Assembly (NCBI RefSeq): GCF_036416795.1
Contig: NZ_CP143867.1
Span: 6,130,001-6,194,000 of the forward strand
DNA from: Bacteroides sp. MSB163
GTDB lineage: Bacteria > Bacteroidota > Bacteroidia > Bacteroidales > Bacteroidaceae
Direction of reading: 5' to 3'
Length of the DNA stretch: 64,000 nt
The notes beneath the pieces are model-generated. The model had not been told where the DNA came from, did no database searches, and saw only the letters and a list, made by a program, of their open reading frames with translations. Shown piece by piece: positions 50,408 to 58,704 of the stretch (position 1 is the first letter of the stretch; each line of letters opens with the position of its first letter). The position numbers and the translations under genes are program-made.

Positions 50408-50602
50408 TTACGGGTCGCCCAGGTGGTGTACAATTAGTGACACTTGCCGGGAGGTGAGCAACTTCTGCGAGCGATGGTAGCCGGCAGCTTCCAGCTCCTC
50501 CATCAGGAGAGGACAGCCGTGAATCCAGCGCATCAGACGGTTAGTTGCTACCGCAGGCATTGAATCGGGAAAATACAGCAGAGCCAATTCACTCTTCTTC
50601 AT
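50408..50602 (-). CDS. DUF4248-family protein
   Basis: 64 residues from Met 50602 (MKKSELALLYFPDSMPAVAT), continuing NRLMRWIHGCPLLMEELEAA. This is the compact helix-turn-helix-like DUF4248 protein that accompanies the HU/smalltalk/amidase cassette in Bacteroides. The in-frame Met 50623 would add MFFHPIS and is less likely. It probably binds DNA, but this is inference. Confidence 0.85.
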   Translation of the reverse strand: MKKSELALLYFPDSMPAVATNRLMRWIHGCPLLMEELEAAGYHRSQKLLTSRQVSLIVHHLGDP

Positions 50603-50661
50603 GGAAATGGGGTGGAAAAACATTGTAAAAAAAAAAATTAAAAATTAAAATTGAAGAGACT

Positions 50662-50727
50662 TTTTTCCAACTAGGAACTTTTTTTTCCCTAACTGGAGAA
50701 AAACATTTTCCTAACTGGAGAAAAAAA
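50662..50727. promoter_or_regulatory. Three 22-bp phased sites upstream of DUF4248
   Basis: Units at 50662, 50684 and 50706 place AACT at the same offset (50669, 50691, 50713): TTTTTCCAACTAGGAA, TTTCCCTAACTGGAGAAAAA and TTTTCCTAACTGGAGAAAAA. The 22-bp phase is the same as in the array upstream of the other HU-like gene at 6.5-6.8 kb. Confidence 0.65.
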
Positions 50728-50746
50728 CGGGCTTGTGAAACTTGTG

Positions 50747-50797
50747 CAAACTTGCAAACTTGCAAAACTTGCAGGGCCTCCTCGCCCCCACACACGT
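50747..50797 (+). repeat. ACTTGCAA repeat, copy A
   Basis: Iterated CAAACTTG/AAAACTTG words followed by GCAGGGCCTCCTCGCCCCCA and CACACGT. A close copy in the opposite orientation lies inside the split DUF3987 gene at 53898-53949. Confidence 0.75.
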
Positions 50798-50835
50798 ATG
50801 CATATACACGCGCATGCGAGGGCGGCTCCGGACAC

Positions 50836-51137
50836 TCACTTAAATTTGTACTCTCCACGGCAGGCGTGCCCCAGCCGGCCTTTGTCTACCATGCGTTTCA
50901 GCATGGAGTCTATCGTGCCGGGAGCCATTCCGCACCGTTCGCCCTCCAGCAGGGCCTGAGCACGGGTGAAGCTGAGAGGAAGCCTGTCAAAGAACGCCTC
51001 CTGCGACGCTTTCGGCTGCGACACGACATCCGCAGACGGAAGGAACGAAAGTATATGGCACGAATGAAAGTACAGAGGTTCCGCAAGTGAGAGCGCCGCA
51101 TGGAAATCATCATCGCTTACGCTGAGCTCAAACCGTG
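50836..51137 (-). pseudogene. DUF3987 gene, C-terminal fragment cut off by IS3 element
   Basis: Reverse-strand frame encoding RFELSVSDDDFHAALSLAEP and continuing through LPLSFTRAQALLEGERCGMA to GRLGHACRGEYKFK and a stop at 50836. This is the C-terminal end of a DUF3987-type primase/helicase-like protein, ending in a winged-helix-like segment. It has no start of its own; the IS joins at 51137/51138. Splicing 51137 to 52728 with one copy of GTG restores a continuous frame (VVP-RFEL). Confidence 0.85.
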
Positions 51138-51182
51138 TGTAGTGTACTGAATAAGTTGACACTTCAAAAATCGAAAATAAAG

Positions 51183-51566
51183 ATGAAATATTCGAAAAAG
51201 AAGTACAACTATTACAGTGATGATGAACGAATGTCTTATATTCGTGAGTATTTATCAAGTCCCGAGAGCAAATCTCAGTTTTGTAAGCGTAACGGCTTTT
51301 GTGCCAAGCTTCTTACTTATTGGCTTAACAAGTATCAAATGGAAGACAAAGCTATGGGTATATCACCTAAACCGGTAAATAGCGATGCTATTAATTCTAG
51401 TATTTCTGAGCTCCAGAAAGAACTATCGCTATTGCGTGCTGAGAACCGTAAACTTCATCGGGCTCTTGCTGATGAGAGTTTACGTCATGAGGCGTGCGAA
51501 GAACTCATCAATCTTGCTGAATCCACGTATCATATCAAGGTACGAAAAAACTCCGATGCCAAGTAA
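51183..51566 (+). CDS. IS3-family OrfA
   Basis: 127 residues from ATG 51183 (MKYSKKKYNYYSDDERMSYI). Helix-turn-helix region (SKSQFCKRNGFCAKLLTYWL) and a leucine-zipper-like helix (ISELQKELSLLRAENRKLHR) as expected of OrfA. Near its end the sequence A AAA AAC (51545-51551) is a canonical -1 slippery heptamer, in the right frame to fuse OrfA to OrfB. The possible upstream extension to 51135 begins outside the IS and is rejected. Confidence 0.9.
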   Translation: MKYSKKKYNYYSDDERMSYIREYLSSPESKSQFCKRNGFCAKLLTYWLNKYQMEDKAMGISPKPVNSDAINSSISELQKELSLLRAENRKLHRALADESLRHEACEELINLAESTYHIKVRKNSDAK

Positions 51567-51574
51567 TCGACACC

Positions 51575-52459
51575 TTGTCACAGAGGCACTCAACCCGACG
51601 CAAACATGGTTGTATAAAGTTCCTCTGTGATTACTTCGGCATAACCCGACAAGGTTATTACAAGCATGTGAACCGGCATTTGGAGGTTGATATCCTTACC
51701 ACAAGCATCGTGTTGTACTGCAAGGAACTGTTGGAACTCATGCCCAAAGCTGGTATGCGCGAGTTATACGCCTGCTGCGTGAGTAAGTTTGGACCAAAGA
51801 TGGTTATCGGTCGTGATCGTTGTTATGACATTTTTCGCTCCAATGGTTTGTGTCAACGTACAAGTCGCAAGCGTCCTAAAACAACGAATTCGAACCATAA
51901 TTACTATATCTACCCCGATCTGTTGAATGTTGCGCCCAAATTTGTCGCTACGCGATTGGGCGCTATGGTAGTGGCGGATATAACCTACGTAAACACCGGT
52001 CAGGGCTGGGCTTACCTCTCGTTGCTTACCGATGCGGCAAGTCGTGCCATCGTTGGATATGCGCTTTACAAAACTCTTGAGACGGAGGGGCCCTTGAAAG
52101 CTTTGGAGATGGCAATATCATTCTATGAGAAGTATCACATAGACATGAGCACTCTTATTCATCATTCTGACCGGGGTGTCCAATATTGCTCAAATAAATA
52201 TGTAGAGAGGCTTAAAGAGCATCAAATCAACATCAGTATGACGCAGTGTGGTGATCCTTTGCATAATGCATTGGCTGAAAGAATGAACAACACCATTAAA
52301 AACGGTTGGCTATTCGACTGTGATGATGAGAGCTTCGAGCAAGTAAGCAAGCGCATTGAAGATGCTGTATATGTATATAATCATGTGCGGCCTCATCAAG
52401 GGATAAACATGAGGACACCTATGGAAGTGCTCAGAGAAACGGTAGGATTTACAGCATAA
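51575..52459 (+). CDS. IS3-family OrfB (transposase catalytic domain)
   Basis: 294 residues of rve-type integrase core in the -1 frame relative to OrfA. Catalytic residues: Asp in VVADITYVNTGQGWAYLSLL, Asp in LIHHSDRGVQYCS and Glu in NALAERMNNTIKNGW. The first possible codon of the open frame is a TTG at 51575, and the frame extends back without stops to the slippery site, so it is probably made only as an OrfAB frameshift fusion. Complete, so the IS may be active. Confidence 0.9.
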   Translation: MSQRHSTRRKHGCIKFLCDYFGITRQGYYKHVNRHLEVDILTTSIVLYCKELLELMPKAGMRELYACCVSKFGPKMVIGRDRCYDIFRSNGLCQRTSRKRPKTTNSNHNYYIYPDLLNVAPKFVATRLGAMVVADITYVNTGQGWAYLSLLTDAASRAIVGYALYKTLETEGPLKALEMAISFYEKYHIDMSTLIHHSDRGVQYCSNKYVERLKEHQINISMTQCGDPLHNALAERMNNTIKNGWLFDCDDESFEQVSKRIEDAVYVYNHVRPHQGINMRTPMEVLRETVGFTA

Positions 52460-52724
52460 TACCCGCTCGTCGGGACGGGGGGGCCCGCCCCTTGCCGCTA
52501 GGGCGATCCCCGACCGAAGAGTTCTTGTTTGTTGGCAACATTACATTTTCCTGAAGAAGGCTTGCGTAAATAAAGGAAGATGCATAAATTTGCAAGCACC
52601 AACAAAAGACAACTAAAATAGGAATAAGAAAAACAAAAGTAAACCTCTTTAGATATTAAAGTATATTGAGTAAACTAATCCAGTTATAACAAACGAAGTT
52701 GTCAACTAAAACCAGTACACATCA
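52460..52724. other. Non-coding 3' tail of the IS
   Basis: 265 bp between the transposase stop and the right terminal repeat. The first ~60 bp are unusually GC-rich (CCCGCTCGTCGGGACGGGGG, then GGCCCGCCCCTTGCCGC) with short self-complementary blocks. The remainder is AT-rich and featureless. Confidence 0.6.
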
Positions 52725-54234
52725 GTGGCACCACTCCGTCCTGCACGTTCTCTTGTGGAATATGGGGTGCGGGAGACAATCCCGGACATGACATCAGCAT
52801 CCGCACGATGTTGTCCGGCACCATTTCGGCCTCCGTCAGCAAGGCATCGAGCGAACGCAGTAATGCCACAACGCTGATGATTCGACAGATATTGATGGCA
52901 ATGCGCACCACAGCGCTTCGCATGGAGTCGCCATGAACCGCGCCCGCACGGCCGAACACACACGAAAGGTGAGCGTTGAACTCCTCCTTCTGCCTCCCGG
53001 TGAGCTTCAGGCTTATGCCGCTAACGGCTGCCTTCAGTGCATCGAGCCACAGTTTCCAACGCTCGCCCCAGGCGGTGAACATGCGGTCGTAGTCCGTTTC
53101 GGAGTGACCGAACTGATCCATCCACTCATCTACGGCAGGCATGTAGTAGAACACCTGGCGCGAGAAGAGTCCGTTCTCTACCGATGGAATAAGCGGCTTT
53201 ACCTGCGCGGGGGTTCCGCTGAGCAGTACACTGAGGTATGATTTGGGGCATTCACGATATTCATGATTGGTGCGGCGATTGTAGGCCAGCCTCTCATGGT
53301 CAAAGCTTTTGCGGAGCGTGTCGCTCCAATGGCCGTAGTCGGCGCCTATGGCCGCACTCACGGTGTCAGCCTCGGTTTCGCATATCAGCCCGGCACCTTC
53401 GGCATCCATCAGGTTTTCCATCATACCTGCTCCAGAATTGTCTCCCGCAATGAGAAACATCTTCATGAGAGGTGGTTCGGGTTCAGGAATGTTAGCCTTC
53501 TCCTTGCCCATCGCGTCCCATTTCGCTTTTTCCAAGCGATAGACTTTCGTCTTTGTGTAGTAGGCTTGCATCAGCGAGTCGTGCATAGGCTCTACCAAGC
53601 GGCGTACCCATGTCAGCGCTCCTTTTCCAGAAGCGGCAGGGGCAATGACAAAAGTTTGCAGGCACGGATATTTACTTTTTCGCCCGTAGGTAAAGCTCAA
53701 CAGCCTGTTAATGGAAGCACCGAATACAGTCACCGCTCCCAGCAGCAGGATGTCTCTTTGTGCAGATGTATCTCCACAGTCTATGACCTGTTGAAGGAAT
53801 CCGGGCCACCGATAGTCCGGAAAACAAGGCAGAGAGACGGATATGGGTTCCGCGGACAGCTTCTTCGTTTGTTCCGCTTGCTTCTGCTCACGCACGCACG
53901 TGTGTGGGGGGGCGAGGGGGGCCTGCAAGTTTTGCAAGTTTGCAAGTTTCTTGTCGAGGCGTACCCCTGCCAATTGCGCCAGATGTAATACCGTTCCCAG
54001 GGAATTACCTCCCCGCCCGTGCTGCAAGGCATGGCTGTAGAGCTTGTCCGCTTCATCCTGCCGGTACTTGTCGGACAAGCGGCAAAGGCGGTGGAAAAAG
54101 CCGCGTCCCGCTTCACCGCAACTATTACCCATGGCAAAGGCCAATGGCATGTATTCCTGATAAGTGGGGGCAAGATTGATCCCCGCCTGTTCTACGGCAA
54201 TGGTCAGTTGTTCTATAATGTCAATATCGTTCAT
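52725..54234 (-). pseudogene. DUF3987 gene, N-terminal part, truncated by IS3 element
   Basis: From Met 54234 (MNDIDIIEQLTIAVEQAGIN), about 503 residues remain before the IS; the frame runs ~7 codons into the IS and stops at 52702. The N-terminal region (FHRLCRLSDKYRQDEADKLY) and the P-loop-like FVIAPAASGKGALTWVRRLV, with LLSGTPAQVKPLIPSVENGL later, match DUF3987 proteins that accompany VirE-N proteins in Bacteroides. Joined to 50836-51137 the original protein would be ~602 residues. The remaining ATPase core could still be made, but loss of the C-terminus probably inactivates it. Confidence 0.88.
53898..53949 (-). repeat. ACTTGCAA repeat, copy B (inside DUF3987 gene)
   Basis: On the minus strand AAACTTGCAAACTTGCAAAA and onward through GGCCCCCCTCGCC to ACACACGT closely match copy A at 50747-50797. 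Here it encodes the linker LANLQNLQAPLAPPHTCVRE between the N-terminal helical domain and the ATPase domain. Confidence 0.75.
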
Positions 54235-54242
54235 GAAAATAT

Positions 54243-54812
54243 TTATGATTTGTGATTTATACACTTCGCTTCTTCATCGTATGCCAGGAAGCAGGCTCTC
54301 GACATATCAGCATTGGCGGTATCGGCTTTCAAGCCGTGCTTCCATTCCAGATAGTCCCAGGCGGTGTGCACCGCCTTGTCAAACGACTGTTCAAGCGTAT
54401 CCGTGAGATTCAGCCGGTAGGGTACAAAGAGTTTCACTCCTTTAGCACCAGGGCTTACGAAGGCAAGGTCGGGTTGCAGCACTTCATCGGCAAAGAGGCA
54501 GTCACGCCACATTGCAGCTTCTTCGGTAGAAGCAAGATGGTCGATATCTATCACGAATAGTCCGGAGGGTACCATGATACACTGCTCCCGACAGTACGAA
54601 AAGATTCCGGCAGGCGTGACGTAAGGCAATAACGTCTGCTTTTTTCCACGGAATACCTTATCATTTTCCATATCAGCCCTTACTCTTTTTGTCAGTTCCT
54701 TCAGACAGGAATCGGAAGAGACATAAGCATGAAGTCCTGCTACGCTGCACACCCCCGCAGGTACTTTATTAGTGATGGGAGCGTTGAAAAAAGACATAAT
54801 ATACTCTTTCAT
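54243..54812 (-). CDS. VirE-N/BT4734-like protein
   Basis: 189 residues of the BT4734/BF3469 (VirE N-terminal domain) family: LPYVTPAGIFSYCREQCIMV, then SGLFVIDIDHLASTEEAAMW and FVSPGAKGVKLFVPY. The IDIDHL acidic motif suggests a primase-like (AEP) active site. It sits 8 bp upstream of the DUF3987 gene, its usual partner, in a reverse-strand cassette inside the capsule operon. Start 54812 (MKEYIM) or 54797 (MSFFNAP) are both possible. Confidence 0.85.
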   Translation of the reverse strand: MKEYIMSFFNAPITNKVPAGVCSVAGLHAYVSSDSCLKELTKRVRADMENDKVFRGKKQTLLPYVTPAGIFSYCREQCIMVPSGLFVIDIDHLASTEEAAMWRDCLFADEVLQPDLAFVSPGAKGVKLFVPYRLNLTDTLEQSFDKAVHTAWDYLEWKHGLKADTANADMSRACFLAYDEEAKCINHKS

Positions 54813-54867
54813 GACGTTGATTCTAATTTAATTAAAAATATATTCTATAATTTCAGACTTATGTCTA

Positions 54868-54875
54868 CAAATATA
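54868..54875 (-). promoter_or_regulatory. -7 box of the VirE-N/DUF3987 unit
   Basis: CAAATATA on the plus strand reads TATATTTG on the minus strand, an exact TAnnTTTG match 55 bp before the 54812 start. Confidence 0.5.
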
Positions 54876-54975
54876 CGGCGTATAAATCATCCTTTTCACT
54901 CCGTTAAAAGGCATTTACTAACCGTTTACACTCATTAAACGCTCATTGATTATTCATTGAAAATTATTAAATAGA

Positions 54976-55425
54976 ATGGAGAAAGAAAATATAAATATGA
55001 ATGACAAACCGAAAATAGAGATAAAGATATTCGGCGGTACGAACATGATAGCCCCGGCAGGCGCTACCGCCGTTCAGAATTTTTACGGCGATCAGTTTGC
55101 CGAGGTCGCCATCCGTCCCGAAGAAACCGAGGGCGTTGAAAGTCTGAACGATGCCGAGTGCCTTCTTTTCACCTACGTGCCCGACGTGAAAAAAGTGCAT
55201 GAGTACACCCGACTTCTGGGCGAATGCGCCACCGCCCACGATCTGGCAAGTGTAGTAAGCATCATGCTCAGCGAGCCCCGCGTGGGCAAGGACACGGTGG
55301 TGAAAGGCACCTTCATCGAGGTTCTTCTTCCTTTCGCTTCCCGACTGACATCGGGAGCAAAGGTGGACAATGTGAGACAACAGATTAATAATATGCTGAT
55401 GAGGCAAGGGAGAGGAGGAAAATAA
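54976..55425 (+). CDS. Hypothetical protein beside the VirE-N gene
   Basis: 149 residues starting MEKENINMNDKPKIEIKIFG. A beta-hairpin-like opening (KIEIKIFGGTNMIAPAGATA) is followed by a mostly helical region (EYTRLLGECATAHDLASVVS, then GTFIEVLLPFASRLTSGAKV). No signal peptide or membrane span. Divergent from the VirE-N gene and 55 bp before rfbC. I do not recognise a named family; its usual company suggests it belongs to the inserted cassette and not to the sugar pathway. Confidence 0.7.
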   Translation: MEKENINMNDKPKIEIKIFGGTNMIAPAGATAVQNFYGDQFAEVAIRPEETEGVESLNDAECLLFTYVPDVKKVHEYTRLLGECATAHDLASVVSIMLSEPRVGKDTVVKGTFIEVLLPFASRLTSGAKVDNVRQQINNMLMRQGRGGK

Positions 55426-55480
55426 GGGAGGCAGTTTAGAGAATGTAACCTTTTAATATTTAAAGCTTTTATAAGAAACA

Positions 55481-56053
55481 ATGCTTATACAAAAAACAAA
55501 TGTAGAGGGTTTGGTCATCATTGAGCCACGCCTTTTCAGAGACGAACGCGGCTACTTTTTCGAGTCTTTTTCCCAACGGGAATTTGAAGAAAAAGTGCGC
55601 AAGGTGAATTTCGTACAAGATAATGAGAGTATGTCATCATATGGAGTAATGCGCGGGCTCCATTTCCAATTGCCTCCTTTTACACAAAGTAAACTGGTAC
55701 GTTGCGTTAAAGGCAGCGTGCTTGATGTGGCGGTAGATATTCGCAAAGGGTCGCCCACATACGGTGAGCACGTGGCTGTAGAATTATCAGAGGATAATCA
55801 TTTGCAATTCTTCATTCCCAAAGGTTTTGCCCATGGGTTTGCTGTACTGAGTGAGGTAGCTGTATTTCAATACAAATGTGACAACTATTATGCTCCACAA
55901 GCCGATGGTGGAATCAGTATCTTGGATGAAGGCATAGGAATAGACTGGAAAATACCGGCTGATAAAGCGATATTGAGTGAGAAAGATACGAAGCATCCGT
56001 TACTGGGGGATTTTGAGAGTCCGTTTGAATATGGGATGGGGCTTTATGAATGA
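55481..56053 (+). CDS. rfbC: dTDP-4-dehydrorhamnose 3,5-epimerase
   Basis: 190 residues of the RmlC cupin: EPRLFRDERGYFFESFSQRE, GVMRGLHFQLPPFTQSKLVR with the catalytic His, CVKGSVLDVAVDIRKGSPTY, and FFIPKGFAHGFAVLSEVAVF. It makes dTDP-4-keto-L-rhamnose. The partner rmlA, rmlB and rmlD genes are not in the window, so they lie further along or elsewhere. First sugar-pathway gene after the reverse cassette. Confidence 0.94.
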   Translation: MLIQKTNVEGLVIIEPRLFRDERGYFFESFSQREFEEKVRKVNFVQDNESMSSYGVMRGLHFQLPPFTQSKLVRCVKGSVLDVAVDIRKGSPTYGEHVAVELSEDNHLQFFIPKGFAHGFAVLSEVAVFQYKCDNYYAPQADGGISILDEGIGIDWKIPADKAILSEKDTKHPLLGDFESPFEYGMGLYE

Positions 56054-56128
56054 TAAGAGTATTATCTCCTATCATTCTTGGGCAACTTAATACCTCTAAA
56101 CAGAATACTAACATAAACCTCTTACCAT

Positions 56129-57664
56129 ATGCAAGAATCTCGTGTTAAGAAAAGCCTACTGAATGCGCGAATCAACCTAATTTGTTATTTCGTATCGTTA
56201 GCAGTAGCTTTCTTTACTCGCAAAATACTCCTTGATCGGTTAGGAACAGAATTTATCGGATTTACTGGCACCTTGCAAAGTCTGTTAGGCTTCCTAAATA
56301 TGGCAGAATTAGGCGTTAGCAGTGCTATTGGTTACGTTCTCTATAAACCCATTTTTGATGATGACCATTCTAAAATAAACGAAATAATTTCCGTATTTGG
56401 CTATCTGTACCGTTGCATAGGTTTATTCATCATTGGGGCGGGATTTATCTTGTCGCTATTCCTACCCCTGATTTTCCCTAATACAGATTTCTCGTGGGGA
56501 GTAATTTATCTGGGGTATTATTCTTATTTGACTTCTTCATTATTGACTTATTTCGCAAACTATAAAATGACATTACTTTCTGCCGACCAGCGCAATTATG
56601 AAGTAATGGGGTACTACCAAACGGTTGTTTCAATGAAGATGCTCATGCAAATGGCATTAGCTTATTTCGTATGCAGCTTTTCTTTATTCCTTGTCACTGA
56701 ATTGGTATTCGGAATTCTTTATTCAATAGTTTTGAATATGCGTATTCGTAAGGTTTACCCTTGGCTACAAGCTGATGTAAAGATTGGTAAGCGGTTATTT
56801 AAGAAATACCCTGAAATAGGTAAATATATCAAGCAATTATTTGTGCACAAGATAGGTTCATTCGTACAATCACAAGTAACTCCATTTCTTATTTACTCCT
56901 ATGTAACATTGCCCATGGTAGCTGTTTATGGTAATTATACACTGATAATCCAGAAACTCCAAGGACTATTAGGTAGCGTACTTGATAGTACGAATGCCGG
57001 CGTGGGGAATCTTATCTCTCAAGGAAATCAAAATATCATATACCGAACCTATAAAGAGTTACTCTCATTCAGAGCTTTTTGTGCAGGATATTTTAGTATC
57101 ATAACCTATACATTTATCAATCCGCTCATCTCTATATGGCTTGGTAAACAGTATATGCTCGATGATTACATTGTATTTTTGATTATAGCGCAATTATATC
57201 TAAGTATTCAACGTGGAGTAAATGACCAGTTCTTATTTGGATACGGATTGTTTTATGATACTTGGGCACCGATTGTCGAATCAATAATCTTCGTACTAGT
57301 CGCAATACTTGGAGGAACTCTGTGGGGACTTTGTGGCGTATTGATGGGCCCCATCATTTCCATAATAAGTATAGTCTATATTTGGAAACCGATTTTCTTG
57401 TTTAGACGAGGGTTCAAGAAGGGAGTCTGGAGATATTGGGGATTATTAATTGTGAATATCACAATAACATATATTATATGGATAACGACTAAGCACATAT
57501 TCTCTCTATTTGATTCGTCACGCTATTTAAATAATAGCTGGTCTGATTTCTTATTGGGAGCTTTTCTATTTTCAACTATTTGTTTCCTTCTTTATTTCAT
57601 CTTACAAATAACATGTTTTTCCGAATTTCGGATGCTTATCCTGAAATTGATCAAAAGGAAATGA
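56129..57664 (+). CDS. wzx: Wzx-like polysaccharide flippase
   Basis: 511 residues with 12-14 predicted membrane helices and an N-terminus typical of the oligosaccharide flippase (MOP) superfamily: NARINLICYFVSLAVAFFTR, then KILLDRLGTEFIGFTGTLQS and LLGFLNMAELGVSSAIGYVL. It would flip undecaprenyl-linked capsule repeat units to the periplasm. The GC content drops noticeably from here on, as is usual for capsule-specific genes. Confidence 0.92.
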   Translation: MQESRVKKSLLNARINLICYFVSLAVAFFTRKILLDRLGTEFIGFTGTLQSLLGFLNMAELGVSSAIGYVLYKPIFDDDHSKINEIISVFGYLYRCIGLFIIGAGFILSLFLPLIFPNTDFSWGVIYLGYYSYLTSSLLTYFANYKMTLLSADQRNYEVMGYYQTVVSMKMLMQMALAYFVCSFSLFLVTELVFGILYSIVLNMRIRKVYPWLQADVKIGKRLFKKYPEIGKYIKQLFVHKIGSFVQSQVTPFLIYSYVTLPMVAVYGNYTLIIQKLQGLLGSVLDSTNAGVGNLISQGNQNIIYRTYKELLSFRAFCAGYFSIITYTFINPLISIWLGKQYMLDDYIVFLIIAQLYLSIQRGVNDQFLFGYGLFYDTWAPIVESIIFVLVAILGGTLWGLCGVLMGPIISIISIVYIWKPIFLFRRGFKKGVWRYWGLLIVNITITYIIWITTKHIFSLFDSSRYLNNSWSDFLLGAFLFSTICFLLYFILQITCFSEFRMLILKLIKRK

Positions 57665-57700
57665 CCATTTTTATAAGTTTTATACAAAGTCTAAAACAAG

Positions 57701-58684
57701 ATGTCTACACCTAAAGTTTCAGTAATCATTCCAGTCTATAATGTAGAACCTTACATTGAACGATGTGCCCGAAGTTTGTTTGAGCAGACTTTGGAAGAAA
57801 TAGAATATATCTTCGTTAACGACTGCACGCCTGATGCTTCTATGCGGATACTACAAAATGTATTGGAAGATTATGCGCAGAGGAAGAACCAAATAATAAT
57901 CATCAACCAGCCGTACAATATGGGAGCTGCCAAAGCTCGTGAAGACGGAATTAAAGCAGCACAGGGTGAATATATTATCCATTGCGACAGCGACGATTGG
58001 GTGGATAAAGAAATGTATCGCACCATGTATGAAAAAGCGGTGAAAAGTAGATTAGACTGCGTACTTTGTCGCTCGATATATTATACAGACGGTAGTTCAC
58101 ATAAGATGATAAAATATACTTTTAAAGAAGACAAGATGAAGTTCCTTGCCGAACTTATTTATGGCAGAACATCTGTCAGTCTTTGTAACCGACTGGTTAA
58201 GAGAGATATTTATCAACTCCATAATTTCATATATCCTACCTGTCACATGATGGAAGACAGAGTCTATTCTATTCAAATTTCTTATTATGCCCAATCACAT
58301 GGCTGTGTTGATAGTCCTTTCTATTATTATTATCAACGCTCCGATTCGGTGTGCGGCAACACCTCTAATGCGGGAATGCTGCGTAACTTCCATCAAGCAA
58401 GTGTAAATTTTGCAATTATAGAGCATTTTTTACGAGATAAAAAATTACTGAGCGAATATAAGGATGCTCTATTCCATTTTGAGTTTGTAGTAAGAGGCTT
58501 CCTAATTCCATTGCTAAAAAAGAACAATAAATATCGCCGTCTGTGGATGAACAGTTTTCATAGGGGAATAAGCAGAATATGGCTGTCCAGATCAATACCA
58601 TGGATGATGAAAGTTATCTCATTCTTCATCATAGTCGGAGCCTATCCTACTATTTACAAGTTATCGCACATCAGGAGAAATTAA
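57701..58684 (+). CDS. Family 2 glycosyltransferase
   Basis: 327 residues with the GT2 GT-A opening VSVIIPVYNVEPYIERCARS, LFEQTLEEIEYIFVNDCTPD, and the DxD-type HCDSDDWVDKEMY. A C-terminal hydrophobic segment (MMKVISFFIIVGAYPTIYKL) may bind the membrane. Adds one sugar to the capsule repeat unit; donor and acceptor unknown. Confidence 0.92.
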   Translation: MSTPKVSVIIPVYNVEPYIERCARSLFEQTLEEIEYIFVNDCTPDASMRILQNVLEDYAQRKNQIIIINQPYNMGAAKAREDGIKAAQGEYIIHCDSDDWVDKEMYRTMYEKAVKSRLDCVLCRSIYYTDGSSHKMIKYTFKEDKMKFLAELIYGRTSVSLCNRLVKRDIYQLHNFIYPTCHMMEDRVYSIQISYYAQSHGCVDSPFYYYYQRSDSVCGNTSNAGMLRNFHQASVNFAIIEHFLRDKKLLSEYKDALFHFEFVVRGFLIPLLKKNNKYRRLWMNSFHRGISRIWLSRSIPWMMKVISFFIIVGAYPTIYKLSHIRRN

Positions 58685-58704
58685 CCAAACAAAACAAAGA
58701 AGTT

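Larger units (their letters stand above)
51138..52724 (+). mobile_element. IS3-family insertion sequence, 1,587 bp
   Basis: Terminal repeats begin TGTAGTGTACTGAATAAGTT on the left and, on the complementary strand, TGATGTGTACTGGTTTTAGT on the right, both continuing GACA..CTTC. The flanking GTG at 51135-51137 and 52725-52727 is a 3-bp target duplication. Two overlapping-type orfs with a slippery heptamer encode an OrfAB transposase with the DDE motif. It is inserted in the DUF3987 gene in opposite orientation. Confidence 0.93.

Noticed and set aside
53263..53988. Long plus-strand frame opposite the DUF3987 gene
   Set aside because: Antisense shadow of a recognisable protein, with no promoter or family features.
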